Positions 10,475 through 23,290 of a stretch of 64,000 nt of DNA are shown piece after piece. This stretch comes from Oreohelix idahoensis (taxonomy: Eukaryota; Mollusca; Gastropoda; Stylommatophora; Oreohelicidae), in NCBI GenBank assembly GCA_024509875.1, contig JAMPIV010000285.1, positions 389,528-453,527 on the forward strand, read 5' to 3'. Below the pieces are notes generated by a model. The model was given only the letters and a program-made list of their open reading frames with translations. It ran no database searches and was not told the DNA's origin. The position numbers were made by a program, and so were the translations under genes. Position 1 is the first letter of the stretch; every line of letters begins with the position of its first letter.

Positions 10475-10929
10475 AAGCTGCTTCTTTTTTACGTTAAATG
10501 CTGCTAATATCTGTGGCAAGTGAAGAATGGAGCTTTTTCAAATTAGAATGAATAAGAACTTAACTGCGTACAACAATGACACACAATTGTCTGGATGGAT
10601 TGGCAGAATTATCAATTGCGCATGCTAACGCCAAGGACTTGTATCGGGCAGAAATGGTCCAGCAATTAGCAGCTATTAAATCTCGAAGAGTAACTCTCCA
10701 ACGCACTGGTTTTCAAGCTTTATATGACTAGGATCAAACTTCACAGTTGATGAAGCTTGCTACCCATGCAATGATTAATAGAAATTCAGTCAAAGGCAAG
10801 CTTTCTTAAAAACTTCAAGTAAGTGAAACACAATGTTTCCTGCGTCCAAAGTTTGGGTTGCGACCCATAGTTTGAGAATCATTGCTCTGAGATGTGTAAA
10901 AGATACATTTTAATATTTATTACATTTAA

Positions 10930-11470
10930 CTTAGCTGACATTAAGGGAGCAAGTATAAAGAGGGGGGTGACATAGATGACAGAGACAGCAATCAAGCAAG
11001 TTGACAACAGTTGAAAATATATTCAAAGGGGAAGAGTGAAGTAAGTCAGATGAGAACTGGATTAACTACCAACATGTCATTGTCAGGCTTGGCAGAGATT
11101 GTAGAACTTGGGGCAATGAGAAAGCAGAACTGGAAATTAATCAACTGATACGTGATCATGCCGGGGATAATGATGGCATAGTGAATACCGATGGATCTGT
11201 GAGAAATCAGGTTCGGTTTCTCTGCTAGGGTAAAGAATTAATGATCGCCTGCTAGAGAATGACTCTGCAATAGATTAATCATCAAGGCTTAGACTGTTGG
11301 AATTCGGCATTAAACGTAAGGCTAGCAGAGATGGACGTATGACAGGATGCATCCGTCGTGTATACAACCAGCGGAGCTATAGGAACAGTTAGCATTCACA
11401 CTCTTCGATATATACTGAGGGAGACTGAGCACCTATGGGTTTACCCGGAGTGCAATGATGTCGATTCTAT
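10930..11470 (+). pseudogene. LINE family N remnant with RNase H-like motif
   Basis: Aligns by eye with 58190-58860: 'acattaagggagcaagtataaagag' matches 'acataaaaggagcaagaataaagag', and the downstream block gives LLEFGIKRKASRDGRM and RRVYNQRS. Between them NTDGSVRNQ (11190) resembles the first catalytic motif (TDGS) of LINE RNase H. Many stops and frameshifts show it is dead. Ends near the 'ggagtgcaatgatgtcgatt' 3' terminus shared by the family. Confidence 0.6.
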
Positions 11471-13298
11471 TCAACAATAGCAAACATTTAACTTGATCAC
11501 TAGCATTTTTATTCCCATCATTAATAATATTATAAACTGTATTATATATATTAATGAATTTTTCTTTTTCTTTAAATATTAGTTTGCAAATATCAAGACA
11601 ATGTGGTAAGATTGTCTATAGTCATTTATGCAGAGCCAGGGGGCACCAAATAAACTGTTCATCGGGGACGACTGAACCCCTGTTTGCCAGGGGAGCTGAA
11701 ACCCCTAGTGTAAGTCCTGTTTCTATGTTATTCCATATCTATCTGACTCATTCAGAAAACTCTTTTCTTTATCACTGCTTCGGATTCTTGTTTCTCTGTA
11801 TTTCTGGAGTTAAAACGGCAAATTTTTGTTCTCCGTTTGAATGGACTTATTTAAAAAAATAATAATAGTAAGAATACTAATAATTTCTTCAATTTAAATT
11901 AAAAAAAACAGACTTCTGGATTTTTCTTTCGTTCATTAATGTTGTAAGTACTGCAACGTTCCTCTCTCATATCCACTGCTTACGAATAATTCTCTGGGGG
12001 ATGTCTTGTAGATCGCTTTTAATCAGCCCCAGTCTGATTTTCGTCATGACTCGTCTTCCATACACATATGGAGTTCATGAAAATAAACAGATGGACAACT
12101 GCCCAAGGCAGCTGCCAAATATGTTAGTCTAGCTTTCAGACATTCGTCACAACAGAGACTGGTGATAGATTAATAACTAAGGGGTAGATACCGTGGAATA
12201 AACATATAGAATCTATATTTCCAACTTGAGCATTAGTTTGGCATCGCTTCTCACGCCCTGGCAGTTCTAACCCATTGAACGTAATGCCGGTGGCGGTAAG
12301 TTCAAACATTGAATGCCGAAGGGAAATTAATCTTTAACTCTTTACGTCTGCTTCTCACACTACATGCTTATATTTACTTTTTTTTAATATACATTTTTAT
12401 GTGGTATTTTAAAACACGGCGGAGAAACTGGGCTGATTTCATTCAGTTGGAGAGTTTATAGCAGTGTTTGTATATGTTATTGGGAAAAATGTGAATCAGG
12501 GAGTTTTTCCCCTCACTAATCCAATAGCGCTAATGACACGATGGCTTTTAAGCCCTACTTGACATTTCCTTCTTTTCCGTCGGCAAAGGAGAGGGACTTT
12601 CACGTAAAGGCATTAATATTCTTGAATCTTGAACACTATTTTTTTACTGCGAGACTAATTTATTATTTTCTATAAATTACGTTTGACGTTGGATAATATT
12701 TACTTTTACACCTTTCTCGTGGTAGTCGTTTTAAAACTTCTGCTAGTGAGTGCTACTTAGAAGACAAAAAAGTTACCATATTTCCCACCATATAAAAACC
12801 CCTAATAAAACTTTCTAAAAAAATTAATCACTATGTGTTTTATAAGGTGACAATCGTGGCTATCATAAAAAGCATGTTGTTATATTTTGTATTCAAACTT
12901 TCAGTTGATTAAAATATTGTGAGTACTGAATGGAAAGATATTAAAAACCAATCATACATGTAATATAATATTTTTGTTTCAAAAGAATTGAACGTTTCTT
13001 TTGTATGTGGAATAAGATGCTTTTGTTCGAAAAGGATAAATGCAACATTGTCTGTGCAATATACTACATACGTTCCTTTAATGTATTATTAATTCTTTCC
13101 AACAATACCCTTACATAATTTTTAATTTAAGACTGGGTCTTATGCCCCGGTGCGCCTTTGAACGTATTAAAACACACACACGCACACAACATTTCAAATA
13201 AACCTTTCATTATTGCGTCTCCGAATCATTATTTAAAGGCGCATCGACTTCAAATCGGCTGACATATCAATAATTATTTGAGCGACATGGGGAATATT
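11471..13298. other. No gene seen
   Basis: An AT-rich stretch of about 1.8 kb in which I find no supported coding region, no TIR pair and no tandem array. A 102-aa ORF at 11554-11862 has no recognisable motif and low-complexity composition, and I do not consider it a gene. Confidence 0.4.
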
Positions 13299-13545
13299 GC
13301 TTACTTAGTCGTTCCTCTTCTACCCTGGGATGTAGAGGTTTGCCAGATAGAGCGCCATACTATCATATTGGTTGTCTTCTTCATGGACAGGATCTGTCTA
13401 GTGCTCGGTCCTTCAGAATTGTCTAATGTTGTCCTCCCAGCGAACTCTGGGTATTCCTGGAGGTCTGGATCCCTGGCTCTTGGTTACCTATATTTGTCAT
13501 GGTAACTGATTTTCTCATATTCTGCAGACATGGCTAAACCATTGT
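13299..13545 (-). pseudogene. LINE fragment, 3' end (same family as 50085-51285)
   Basis: The plus strand 'ttacttagtcgttcctcttctaccc', 'gtagaggttt', 'ctaatgttgtcctcccagcg' and 'ggtctggatccctggctctt' matches 50085-50330 nearly word for word. There the minus strand encodes the reverse-transcriptase C-terminus. This copy therefore contains only the last ~245 bp. Confidence 0.75.
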
Positions 13546-13639
13546 AATGACGGGGTTGATAATTGGATCAATAGAGGCATGGATTATGCTCGATCTATAA
13601 ATACTTGTAATAGCAATGCACTCTGGACGTGGAAAAAAC

Positions 13640-14259
13640 ACATTATTCATGATGAACTGTAATTGCACTGCTGAAAAGCCAAAATAATGCAGACCTTGCT
13701 GACCAAAGAATAGTGCTACCCAAACTATGTCAACGATTCAAAAGAGCTGTGATCCAAAGGACCCATCTCATTGTAACATCCCCAGCAATGAAAAGAAAGG
13801 CAGATTGGCAAAGGAAGGTGAAAAGCTATCTCAGCCTGATGCAAGCACAACTTTTGAGGAGGCAAAGAGTTTTATCAGAATCAGATACAGAAACAAATGG
13901 GATTAAAGCACCCAAGTCACACACAAAATGATGCACACTACCAGCTCAACAGAAGGGAACAAGTGGTAATCTTCAGACTCCGCACTGGCCACAACAGATT
14001 AAGATACCAACTATTCAACAAGCTAAAGATAAAAACTACCGATGAGTGTAACTGTGGCACTGATAAAACGACTGCTGAACATCTGCTTCAAAGTCGTCCA
14101 ACATATGTGGAACAGAGAAAGCGCATATGGCCGACACCAGTACCATTCGTGGAAAAGCTCTACGGAGATGCAAATAGTTTGAGAGTAGACGTCAGAGAAT
14201 GTACGAAGAAGAACAGTTGCTTGCTTGCACAAAATCGTTTCGTAATCAAAATGCAATAA
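13640..14259 (+). pseudogene. LINE ORF2 C-terminal fragment with Cys/His motif
   Basis: Two frames. The first (13713-13931) reads RFKRAVIQRTHLIVTSPAMK, and the second (13897-14259) reads FRLRTGHNRLRYQLFNKLKI and CNCGTDKTTAEHLLQSRP. The RTGHNRLRYHL...C-x-C...EHLLQ block is what I know from the extreme C-terminus of Jockey/CR1-type LINE ORF2, past the RNase H domain. A frameshift separates the pieces, and nothing of the RT domain is present. A second LINE piece begins directly after it. Confidence 0.65.
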
Positions 14260-14289
14260 TTTATGTAAGGTTAAGTCAACCCTGAGCCC

Positions 14290-14969
14290 ATATCAGTAAG
14301 GAATCAGCAACTGGAACAGACAGATGCCTTCACATACCTAGGATCCATAGTAAGACCAGATGGCGGAGCAAGCAAAGACATCAACAACAGAATGAACAAA
14401 GCAAGAACAGCCTTTTTTAGTCTAAACAACATCTGGAAGTCCTCTCAGTACAGCACAAGCACAAAATTAGGATTATATCAGAGCTGTGTGCTTTCTGTGC
14501 TTCTCTATGGCGCGGAGAGCTGGAGAGTTACAGAGAAGGAAATGTCGAAATTGTCCTCTTTTCACACAACATGCCTAAGAAAAATTCTCCGAATCTTTTG
14601 GCCGAATACCATCACCAACCAAGATCTGCTTACTCGGAGCAAGCAAGAGGACATGCACACCATCATAGCTGGCAGACGCTGGAGCTGGGTTGGCCATGTC
14701 CTCAGAAGAGACCCCGATGCCATCACAAGAACAGCTATGCTATGGACCCCTTAAGGAAAACGAAAGAGAGGCCGACCAAAAACAACTTGGCGGAGGACTG
14801 TGGAGGCTGAGATGCAAAGAATGAACCAGAGTTGGGGCACTGTACGAAGGATGGCCGCCGACCGAGCAAAGTGGAATCAATTTGTTGTTGCCCTACAAGA
14901 CGCCACCAGGCGTAATGGCCACTGACTGCTTTGACGGTCGGCGGCTAAGGATCAAAGAAAGAAGAAAAA
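14290..14969 (+). pseudogene. LINE reverse transcriptase C-terminal fragment and 3' end
   Basis: Starts in 'DAFTYLGSIVRPDGGASKDI', the conserved YLGS block just after the RT palm domain. It continues SSQYSTSTKLGLYQSCVLSV, LLYGAESWRVTEKEMSKL, RRWSWVGHVLRRDPDAITR and, after a stop at 14752, GKRKRGRPKTTWRRT. This is the typical thumb/C-terminal order of endonuclease-type LINEs. The 3' end is 'ggctaaggatcaaagaaagaag'. A minus-strand copy of the same tail is at ~30085-30165. 5'-truncated and not functional. Confidence 0.75.
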
Positions 14970-15030
14970 GTCAACCATAATATTCGTATACATTGTTCTT
15001 GTTTTTTTTTAACTTCTCGCCATCGTGTGA

Positions 15031-15305
15031 TTATGGATTGTTTATTACTTCTCACTGGCATTTTTTTCTGATGTCTTGTGATTTGTATCTTCTGAAAGCT
15101 TACAGCTACTTGCCGGGGGCTGTGATTTCAGTATCCTCTACGACTTGACCAACCTCAGGTCTCGATATAGAAGACTGAAGAACCTTGGCATTTCCTGTAT
15201 TCTTTACGTTTGACAAACCTCGGGTTTTGCTGTATCCTTTACGAATGAAGATCCTCGTATTTTGTTGTAACATCTACGACTGACAAATCTTTTGTTTCAT
15301 TGTAT
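15031..15305. repeat. Copy A of a 275-bp direct duplication
   Basis: From 'ttatggattgtttattactt' to 'tttgtttcattgtat' this matches 17702-17977 with only a few differences. No ORF. The two copies are 2.4 kb apart. Confidence 0.9.
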
Positions 15306-17701
15306 GTGACTATATGTGACTTTTGACATTTTACGGGTTTATAATTTAAACGTTTTTTCTACTTTAAAGCCGTTATTTATTTGTCCCATACTTACATTCA
15401 TAATAATTTGGTGATAACGAAGATGATGATGACAATGGAAATTACATTTATAAAAAGGAATTTCACTTAGTGATCACATTCACACCAATAATGAACATTA
15501 ACAGAGTTATGGCCACATTAATTTATTCATAGAATAATTTATAGGTGAGTTGTACTTACAACAATAATTAATATTAACAGTTCCATAACAACATAAATGT
15601 ATTTCTATCGTCATGTACAGATGGGTTAGATTTATAACAGTATTTGATTTTAACATAGTTATGGTAGCAGAAACGTATTTAGTTAGCATTCGTAGATGGG
15701 TTATTCAGTTTTAGATCGATACAGGTTTCTTTCGATGTCAGATATTTTGACCGTCTATTAATTTTTTTACGGCAACGTCGAATCAACCTTCGTCTCATGT
15801 CTGTGATTACTTCTTAAGACTCGTATGTTCTGATTTATTTCTAATACCAGCGATGCTTAATCTTGGCAGTATATATAAAACCGCAACTATCTTCTCTTGC
15901 TTAAAAAGAGAGGAAAATTCATGTACGAATAATTCATATCTAATTGACTTATTAACTGATGGACATAAAATATTATTTTATATACAAATTATAATTCTTC
16001 GATACATGATGACAAACTGTATGTTAATGATAACACTCTCCGTGTCATGGCTGATCTTTCTGATCAGTCTTTAGCTGCTCTGTTTTGCCACAATTGGCAC
16101 AAGTGAGATCAAACATATTTCTTGCCTCTGAATATTGACCACTGCAGAAAATCCAGTCTCACTGGGATGTGTAATTCCAAATGGGGTTAATAGTTCTAGA
16201 GCTGCACCAGGAACGATGCGGTCATCAGTATCACCTTTTCGTGAAAACAGGTTGCTAGATTAGAATTTTGAAGGTCAGCTTTCAACGCGCGAATCTCCCT
16301 TCAGGCCTGGGAACACTACCTTTACACAGAAATCGTCATCTTCCACAACTTTTTCTTCCACAGATAAACTTATCAGAACTCACAAATTCATGTCCCAGTT
16401 CTGGAAAGGTATCTTCTGGTGAACTCTTTTATGAAAAGTAAACGTTGATTGATTCTTTTATGTTGAACGCACATTTTCGTTATTTTCACATCCGTAAATG
16501 CTGATAATTCACAGAATTACCCGTCTCAACTTGATATTAGTGAAGCTGAAACCCGCTTTCAAAACAAACAAAAAAGCTGACAGCCTTTTCATAAGCCATG
16601 AAAATATTCATCATAATTCCTTGTCAAAAATGTAGCAGACTCACCTCGCAAAATAAAAAAAGGAAAAAATAAATAAGCCAGAATGAAGAAAATTCTGCGA
16701 GATATGATGTTTTATAATAAATGTAGCGCTTTTCCCATGTGCTTCCTATGGCGGATGGAGCCTCAGTTTTAGATTGCACCTTGCGAAAAACCTGCAGCAA
16801 AGCATTCACGTGTTCTCGTAGCATTTTCTTCTGTAGCAATTTGTTTGAAACGATAAGGTTGTCAACAGCATCGTATTAGTCACCTCATACGACATGCATG
16901 AGGGAGCAGGAGTACTTATGTAGCGAACTTATGTATGAAGGAGGAGTGGACTGAATTGGTTCCAGCGTGTTAAGAAAGTGCAGCAGAAATTACTAGAGTT
17001 CATGAAATTGTCTCTACATGCTTACATTTTTTAATAATAAGAGTGCAGACTGGTAAGATCAGAAGGAAGTGTCTTCACAGACAAAGCATAAAGACGAACA
17101 ACTCAGTGGGTGGAATAGGCAAAAGGGCGGGAGTATTTGATCCATGAATACAACGAACCAAGAATTGTTTCATATCATCGAGTTCGCTTTTTCAATGCAA
17201 GTGCCCATTAACTTTATCAACTCGAGATGTTTGTCAATGATACAATTTTTCAACCTTTCCAAAATTAATGGAATACTACCATGTAGACGTTACACTAGTA
17301 AGAGTAAACACAAACAAGGAGTGGTTGAGTTTGTGAAGAATGAGAAGGTGAAGAACAAGTGAAGACAAGAATGGGATTATGATACTCAGAGTCAGGACGC
17401 CGTGTTTTGAAAGCTGTTACATTTCTCATGTGTCACATTTTTGTCTATTCTGCGTCAGCTCACTTACTCCTACAAATATACTAAATAACCCATCGGAGGG
17501 TAATAACCTCCAGGTTACGAAATACTGTCTCAATATAACCGATGGTCTTTGTGTAAAGGATGAACGTTGCGTGCCTGGCCTAGATAAGGCGAAACTCCTA
17601 TTTAAAAAATAACTAGTGGTAGTTCAGTTTACGGAATTCTCTCCTACGGTCTTTTTCTTTCGGTTGGCCGATACTTTCACTGGGAAGGATAGGGTTTGGA
17701 T
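15306..17701. other. No gene seen between the two duplicates
   Basis: 2.4 kb of AT-rich sequence lying between the two 275-bp repeats. Small ORFs (for example 16624-16839 minus and 17144-17362 plus) lack recognisable motifs. The segment 'cacctcatacgacatgcatgagg' at ~16881 resembles an interspersed-repeat fragment. I see no TIRs or poly(A) tails that would define an element. Confidence 0.4.
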
Positions 17702-17977
17702 TTATGGATTGTTTATTACTTCTCACTTGCATTTTTTTTCTGATGTCTTGTGATGTGTATCTTCTGAAAGCTTACAGCTACTTGCCGGGGGCTGTAATTT
17801 CAGTATCCTCTACGACTTGACCAGCCTCAGGTCTCGATATAGAAGACTGAAGAACCTTGGCATTTCCTGTATTCTTTACGTTTGACAAACCTCGGGTTTT
17901 GCTGTATCCTTTACGAATGAAGATCCTCGTATTTTGTTGTGACAGCTACGACTGACAAACCTTTTGTTTCATTGTAT
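17702..17977. repeat. Copy B of the 275-bp direct duplication
   Basis: Near-identical to 15031-15305. Unlike copy A it is followed by further units of a degenerate ~36-bp tandem repeat, so copy A looks like the truncated duplicate. Confidence 0.9.
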
Positions 17978-18175
17978 CTTCAAGGACTGACAACCCTCGG
18001 GTTTCGCTGCATACTCTACGTTTGACAGACCTCGAGTTTCATTGACTTCAATATAACTGACGAGCCTCGGGTTTTATTGTATCTCATGACTTACAAACTT
18101 CGGGTTTTCCTGCATCCTCTATGTTTGGCAAGCTTTGGGCTTCGTTGTATCCTTTACGACTGAGAAATCTCTGGT
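17810..18175. repeat. Degenerate ~36-bp minisatellite
   Basis: About ten units of the form 'gactgacaaacctcgggttt' followed by 'tgctgtatcctctac' are visible, for example at 17877, 17950, 17985, 18020, 18055, 18090 and 18122. Units diverge at many positions, so this is an old array. Confidence 0.7.
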
Positions 18176-19497
18176 GCTCCCAATTAGTATACCTACGGAA
18201 ATCTCAGTGTTACTTTCCCACGAACATGATATGTTCTTTCACCTGTCACTCATTACCGAAATCTCGGTACAGTTTTCTCATTATCTACGATTTTCTGTTT
18301 CAATCACCACTTACAAAAAATAGTTGCGGATTTCTAATGACCAGAGGAGTTTTTTAATATCTCTTTTAACACAGGAAGCACATCATTATCGTCTCTGTCC
18401 AGTTATAAAAAAGTTAACTCTTTCCTCTCTTCCTACAGAGCTGAGCGAAACCCGGCTGGAACTGGTCACGACGGCAAGTGGTGACACAAATGAATACCGA
18501 CAACCCGTGACAGGGGAGGAGACCAGTGTATTTTGGTGAGCAGACATTCTAGTCAGTCTCTCGATGTGCCTTGCAGACGAGGATGATTCAGAGTTCCTTT
18601 TGAGAGGAAACAAGAGAGACTTTCTAAAGCCATTGCTGTCCTCCCTCTGGGGGCGTCGTAGAGTTCCTCTTAGGCAGTAGCAACAGCGGACGAGCTCGCG
18701 TTTGAACTTGATCGTAAACATACCTGGAGGAAAAATAAAAAAGTGAGAAGGAGAATTTGTGTGACATTTGTGTCGATTACTGTGGCAGTAACAAGTGCAA
18801 GTCTATGTGTGTGTGCATTTATAGAAGAATGATGTGTATATATATGTATAGATGTTCGTGTGTGTGTGTATACTTGTATACATGTCTTATGTATGTATGT
18901 ATGCATGTATATGTGAACGATGGAATAGATGTGTGTACACATATAACACACCTTTTAATTGTCGTTTTCTCCTGTCATAAGATTCTCCCTCGGTAGTTTC
19001 ATGCAGAAGATTTTAGATGACAAGTAAAAATCACATTCAGTTTATAATTATGCATTTTTATTCATAATATTGTAGGACATACTGTAGCGTCATATTTTTG
19101 TCTTGTATTCAAACATTCATAAACCATAACACGATTTCTGAGATTTTCATAAATTATTGTAATATATTTAATTACCTGACCCCTATCTAACGTTTGTTTG
19201 AAATGCTAAGACCTTGCCTACACAGAAAAGTTGTGTAACGCCCGGGTGACTGCGGTCCGACAGTATGGAGAATAGAGATTCAGTAATTCCCACTTTAGAA
19301 GTTCTTTTACATTACTCTACCAGGGTTAATTTTTACTCACTTTTCACCAAAGAAGCTCGCTTCTCAGCAACAACAACAAAAGTTCATTCCTTCAATAGAA
19401 ACATAACAAACGGCATGGGTATATACTACGTACTGTTATAATGAAGGGGTTAAGAAGTTTGAATGAAACTAGTTTCTCTTAACACAACCGAAGTATT
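18176..19497. other. No gene seen; GT-rich simple sequence
   Basis: Contains a GT/AT-rich stretch at 18800-18920. No ORF with recognisable motifs. The short ORFs at 18324-18539 and 18386-18721 lie on opposite strands of the same DNA and neither resembles a known protein. Confidence 0.4.
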
Positions 19498-19800
19498 CAA
19501 GACCTGATCTTTACACTCAGACAGCTGAGTGAAAAGTCCCTTGAGTATACATGTGAGATGCACCTTTGTTTCTTAGATCTGGAAAAGGCATTTGACTAGG
19601 TTCCCTGGAGCAAAGTTTGGGACTGCTTGGTAAGGAAGAACATGCCAGCACCTCTGATACGTGCTATACAGATCTTCTACAAGTCTTGCAGAAATTATAT
19701 GAGGACGGCAAATCATAAGTCAGAAGAGCTCAGGACCATTACTGATGTAAGACAAGGTGATATCCTGTCACCATATCTGTTCATACTACTCATAAGTAAG
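19498..19800 (+). pseudogene. LINE RT fragment (same family as 50085-51285)
   Basis: Reads DLIFTLRQLSEKSLEYTCEM, LDLEKAFD, stop, VPWSKVWDCL, RTANHKSEEL and TDVRQGDILSPYLFILLI. This covers RT blocks around the first catalytic motif (KAFD) to the QGDILSPYLF block. An in-frame stop follows KAFD, and the sequence ends before the catalytic FADD. It matches the minus-strand LINE at 50.1-51.3 kb residue for residue over long stretches. Confidence 0.75.
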
Positions 19801-20143
19801 TATATTCTCTTGTTCTTTTTTTTCAGTCGGACTCGGAATGTGACATAGCTTGAAAGGAAGCTTCACGGCTTGCTGTAGCAGCTAGAGGTTCATTGATAAT
19901 AATTGTTTACTTATCTCATGCTATCTTACAGGTTTTTTTACAGTGTAGAAAAGAGCCAAGGAATTTTACAATAAACACATTACAGTATGGTCTCTAGTTC
20001 CAGCGGTCCCCACATACTGCAACCGCCGATACGAAAGAGCCTGCAAGACACTGTAATTTTTTATTTCAATTAAATTTCAAGTAATTTTCAACTACTGTAG
20101 CGGATATCCGTTCGTTACTTACGAACGAAGTAAACTAGTTATG
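19801..20143. other. No gene seen
   Basis: AT-rich. Contains the short palindrome 'cgttcgttacttacgaacga' at ~20109 just left of the palindromic insertion. Confidence 0.4.
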
Positions 20144-20548
20144 TATTAAAGTATATAAACCAATAAAACGGTATTGAATCAGTTCTACAAATTAACGGTT
20201 CGCATGAAACAAGGGACGTTTCGCGTTTTACCCTTCGTCAACTACAGTTACAAACAGGTGACAAGGACAAGAATTACATATAGGTACTACAAAAACATAC
20301 GATGATGAGAAACATACACCAAATGAGCGATACAAGCAGATGGAAAAAGTAAACAACCACAGTGATGAGCGAAAAAAGAACAATAATAATAAAAGAAAAT
20401 CGTAAAACCTGAAAGAAATACCAAAACGTCCCTTGTTTCATGTGAACCGTTAATTTGTAGAACTGATTCAATACCGTTTTATTGGTTTATATACTTATAT
20501 ATATTCCTTACCAGTTTTACAGCAGCCCCTTAATGTATTTACTTACAC
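20144..20548. mobile_element. Palindromic 405-bp insertion with 71-bp inverted arms
   Basis: Arms at 20151-20221 and 20424-20494 are inverted repeats of each other with about one or two mismatches ('acggttcgcatgaaac' versus 'acggttcacatgaaac'), separated by a 202-bp loop. The exact 13-mer taaactagttatg flanks the segment at 20131-20143 and 20549-20561, consistent with a target-site duplication. No protein is encoded. The minus strand at 20213-20245 contains 'gacgaagggtaaaacgcg' and 'gaaacgtccc', which resembles the core of the hammerhead ribozymes described in Penelope-like retroelements; the CTGATGA box is mutated. A non-autonomous Penelope-like remnant is my best guess. Confidence 0.5.
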
Positions 20549-20884
20549 TAAACTAGTTATGACGCGGGTGAATAGTTGATGTACGACGGTCGTCACTGAC
20601 GTTAGGACGTTATTAGTTTAAGTAAACTCTAGTTCTGATACAATATTGTGTCGCCTTATGTAGATACCAAACAATATTTTTTTGTTTTGTTTTTGAATTA
20701 TTGTATTTTGCAAGTGACTGTACTTTATTATATTGTCATCACCAATAAGCTTTAGATATGTCTGTGGAAAATAAATGTTATAAAGCAATATTTGTCTAGA
20801 TTTTATTTATTAGCGGTCTCACGGGTTGTCTCCCCTTTGCTTTGCAATGATGGTCGAACCTAGAGTATATAATGTGGGTCTTCA

Positions 20885-21960
<1,076 letters not shown>

Positions 21961-22710
21961 TGCAACTTTCGGCCCACGCACATTATTGTTACAATATGAC
22001 CAGGCTCCAATTATAAGTGTTGTTTATAACATCGAGAATTGCCCAGCCAATTGTATTAAATCATGCGTGTTATGCTAACTTCCTCATGGAATTTTCTGCA
22101 TGACTCATGCGTTTGTAAATTTCAAACGGTCATGTTTCCGTAAAATGAGTTGGTATTTCCGTCAATTCTGCACTACAGCTTCTTACATTATCACAAATAA
22201 TGTCTTCGTAACAATTCTGCCTGGAAGCGATTACAACATTTCCGTCGTCTTGATGTGTGTTTCTACAATACGTCACCACCTGGATAATTTAATGTCCTGT
22301 ATCTTTGCAAACAAACATTCATCATGTGACCAGCCGGGTTGTGTTCTATCCACGAGAGAAATTAGGAAATCACAATAGCCATATCAGCGCTAGATAAACT
22401 CGCTGCGCGAACTTCGTGTTACTCCGGCGTGCCCAGATTTGGTACATGAGAATTTTACCAACATGACTGTCGGTCAATATTGCATCACATGTCTACTCTC
22501 TCTGCAGGGAAGGTCAGGTAAACAGACATAACGAATTATTACAGGAAGAAGCGTAAACAAGGACCCGAAATTACCAATACTGCCGTAGAGGAAAAGAGAG
22601 CGAACCAAATTATGTGACAAGCGGACATTTACACAAATTCCGACTTACGTACAAATTCTGGCTACGAACGACCTTAAGAACGGAACTCGATCGTAACCCG
22701 AGGCCTTACT
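21961..22710. other. No gene seen
   Basis: A 92-aa ORF at 22100-22378 has no recognisable motif. Nothing else structured was found. Confidence 0.35.
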
Positions 22711-23109
22711 GTCAATCAATCAATCAATACCTTTAGCTCCCCGAGGAGCATAGGCTTTCAACAAACACATGCCAAGTCTTCTTGTCCCGTGCCATCCGCT
22801 CAAGTTCTTTCCATGTTTTCCTCATCACTTTCACCTCAGTGAAACAAGAGTTGAGAAGAAGACGCTGGCGATGGATAGGACACACATTGAGGAGACCTGT
22901 TGGTAGCATTACAATGCAGTCTTTGTTCTGGAATCCACAGGGAAAGAGAGGCAGAGGTAGATCAAAAACACATGGAGAAGAGAAATGGATACAGAGATGA
23001 AAATGATGAGGAAAACTTGAGCGGATGGCACGGGACAGGAAGACTTGGCATGTATTTGTTGATGGCGTAGGCTCCTCGGGGAGCTAAAGGGTATTGATTG
23101 ATTGATTGA
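22711..23109 (+). mobile_element. Fold-back pair of LINE 3' ends
   Basis: 22711-22842 is the minus-oriented 3' end of a LINE (plus strand 'aatcaatcaatcaatac', 'ctccccgaggagcata'). 22843-23109 is the same LINE in plus orientation, reading [40 protein letters not shown], and ending 'ggagctaaagggtattgatt' plus (gatt)n. The outer ~114-132 bp therefore form an inverted repeat with a ~150-bp loop. Other copies of this LINE end are at 33925-34262, 46319-46500 and 51302-51655. Confidence 0.75.
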
Positions 23110-23290
23110 CTCCGTTTAATATTCGTCAATTTCAACGTTATTCTGGCATGTGCACTTTCCTAGGGGATCTGTGAGAAGACAATGAAAGAATAGAAATTCT
23201 GCTCCCTCAGGTATGTCGCAAAAGGCGACTATTTGAGGATTTACATAGGGATGGCAACCTCATCATGTAAAATAGATTACTTCATAAACT

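Noticed and set aside
10840..10895. hAT-like terminus 'gtttgagaatcattgctc'
   Set aside because: Only one end seen; no matching inverted terminus or 8-bp duplication in the neighbourhood.
11554..11862. 102-aa ORF as a host exon
   Set aside because: No recognisable domain, low-complexity start, no splice context that I could support.
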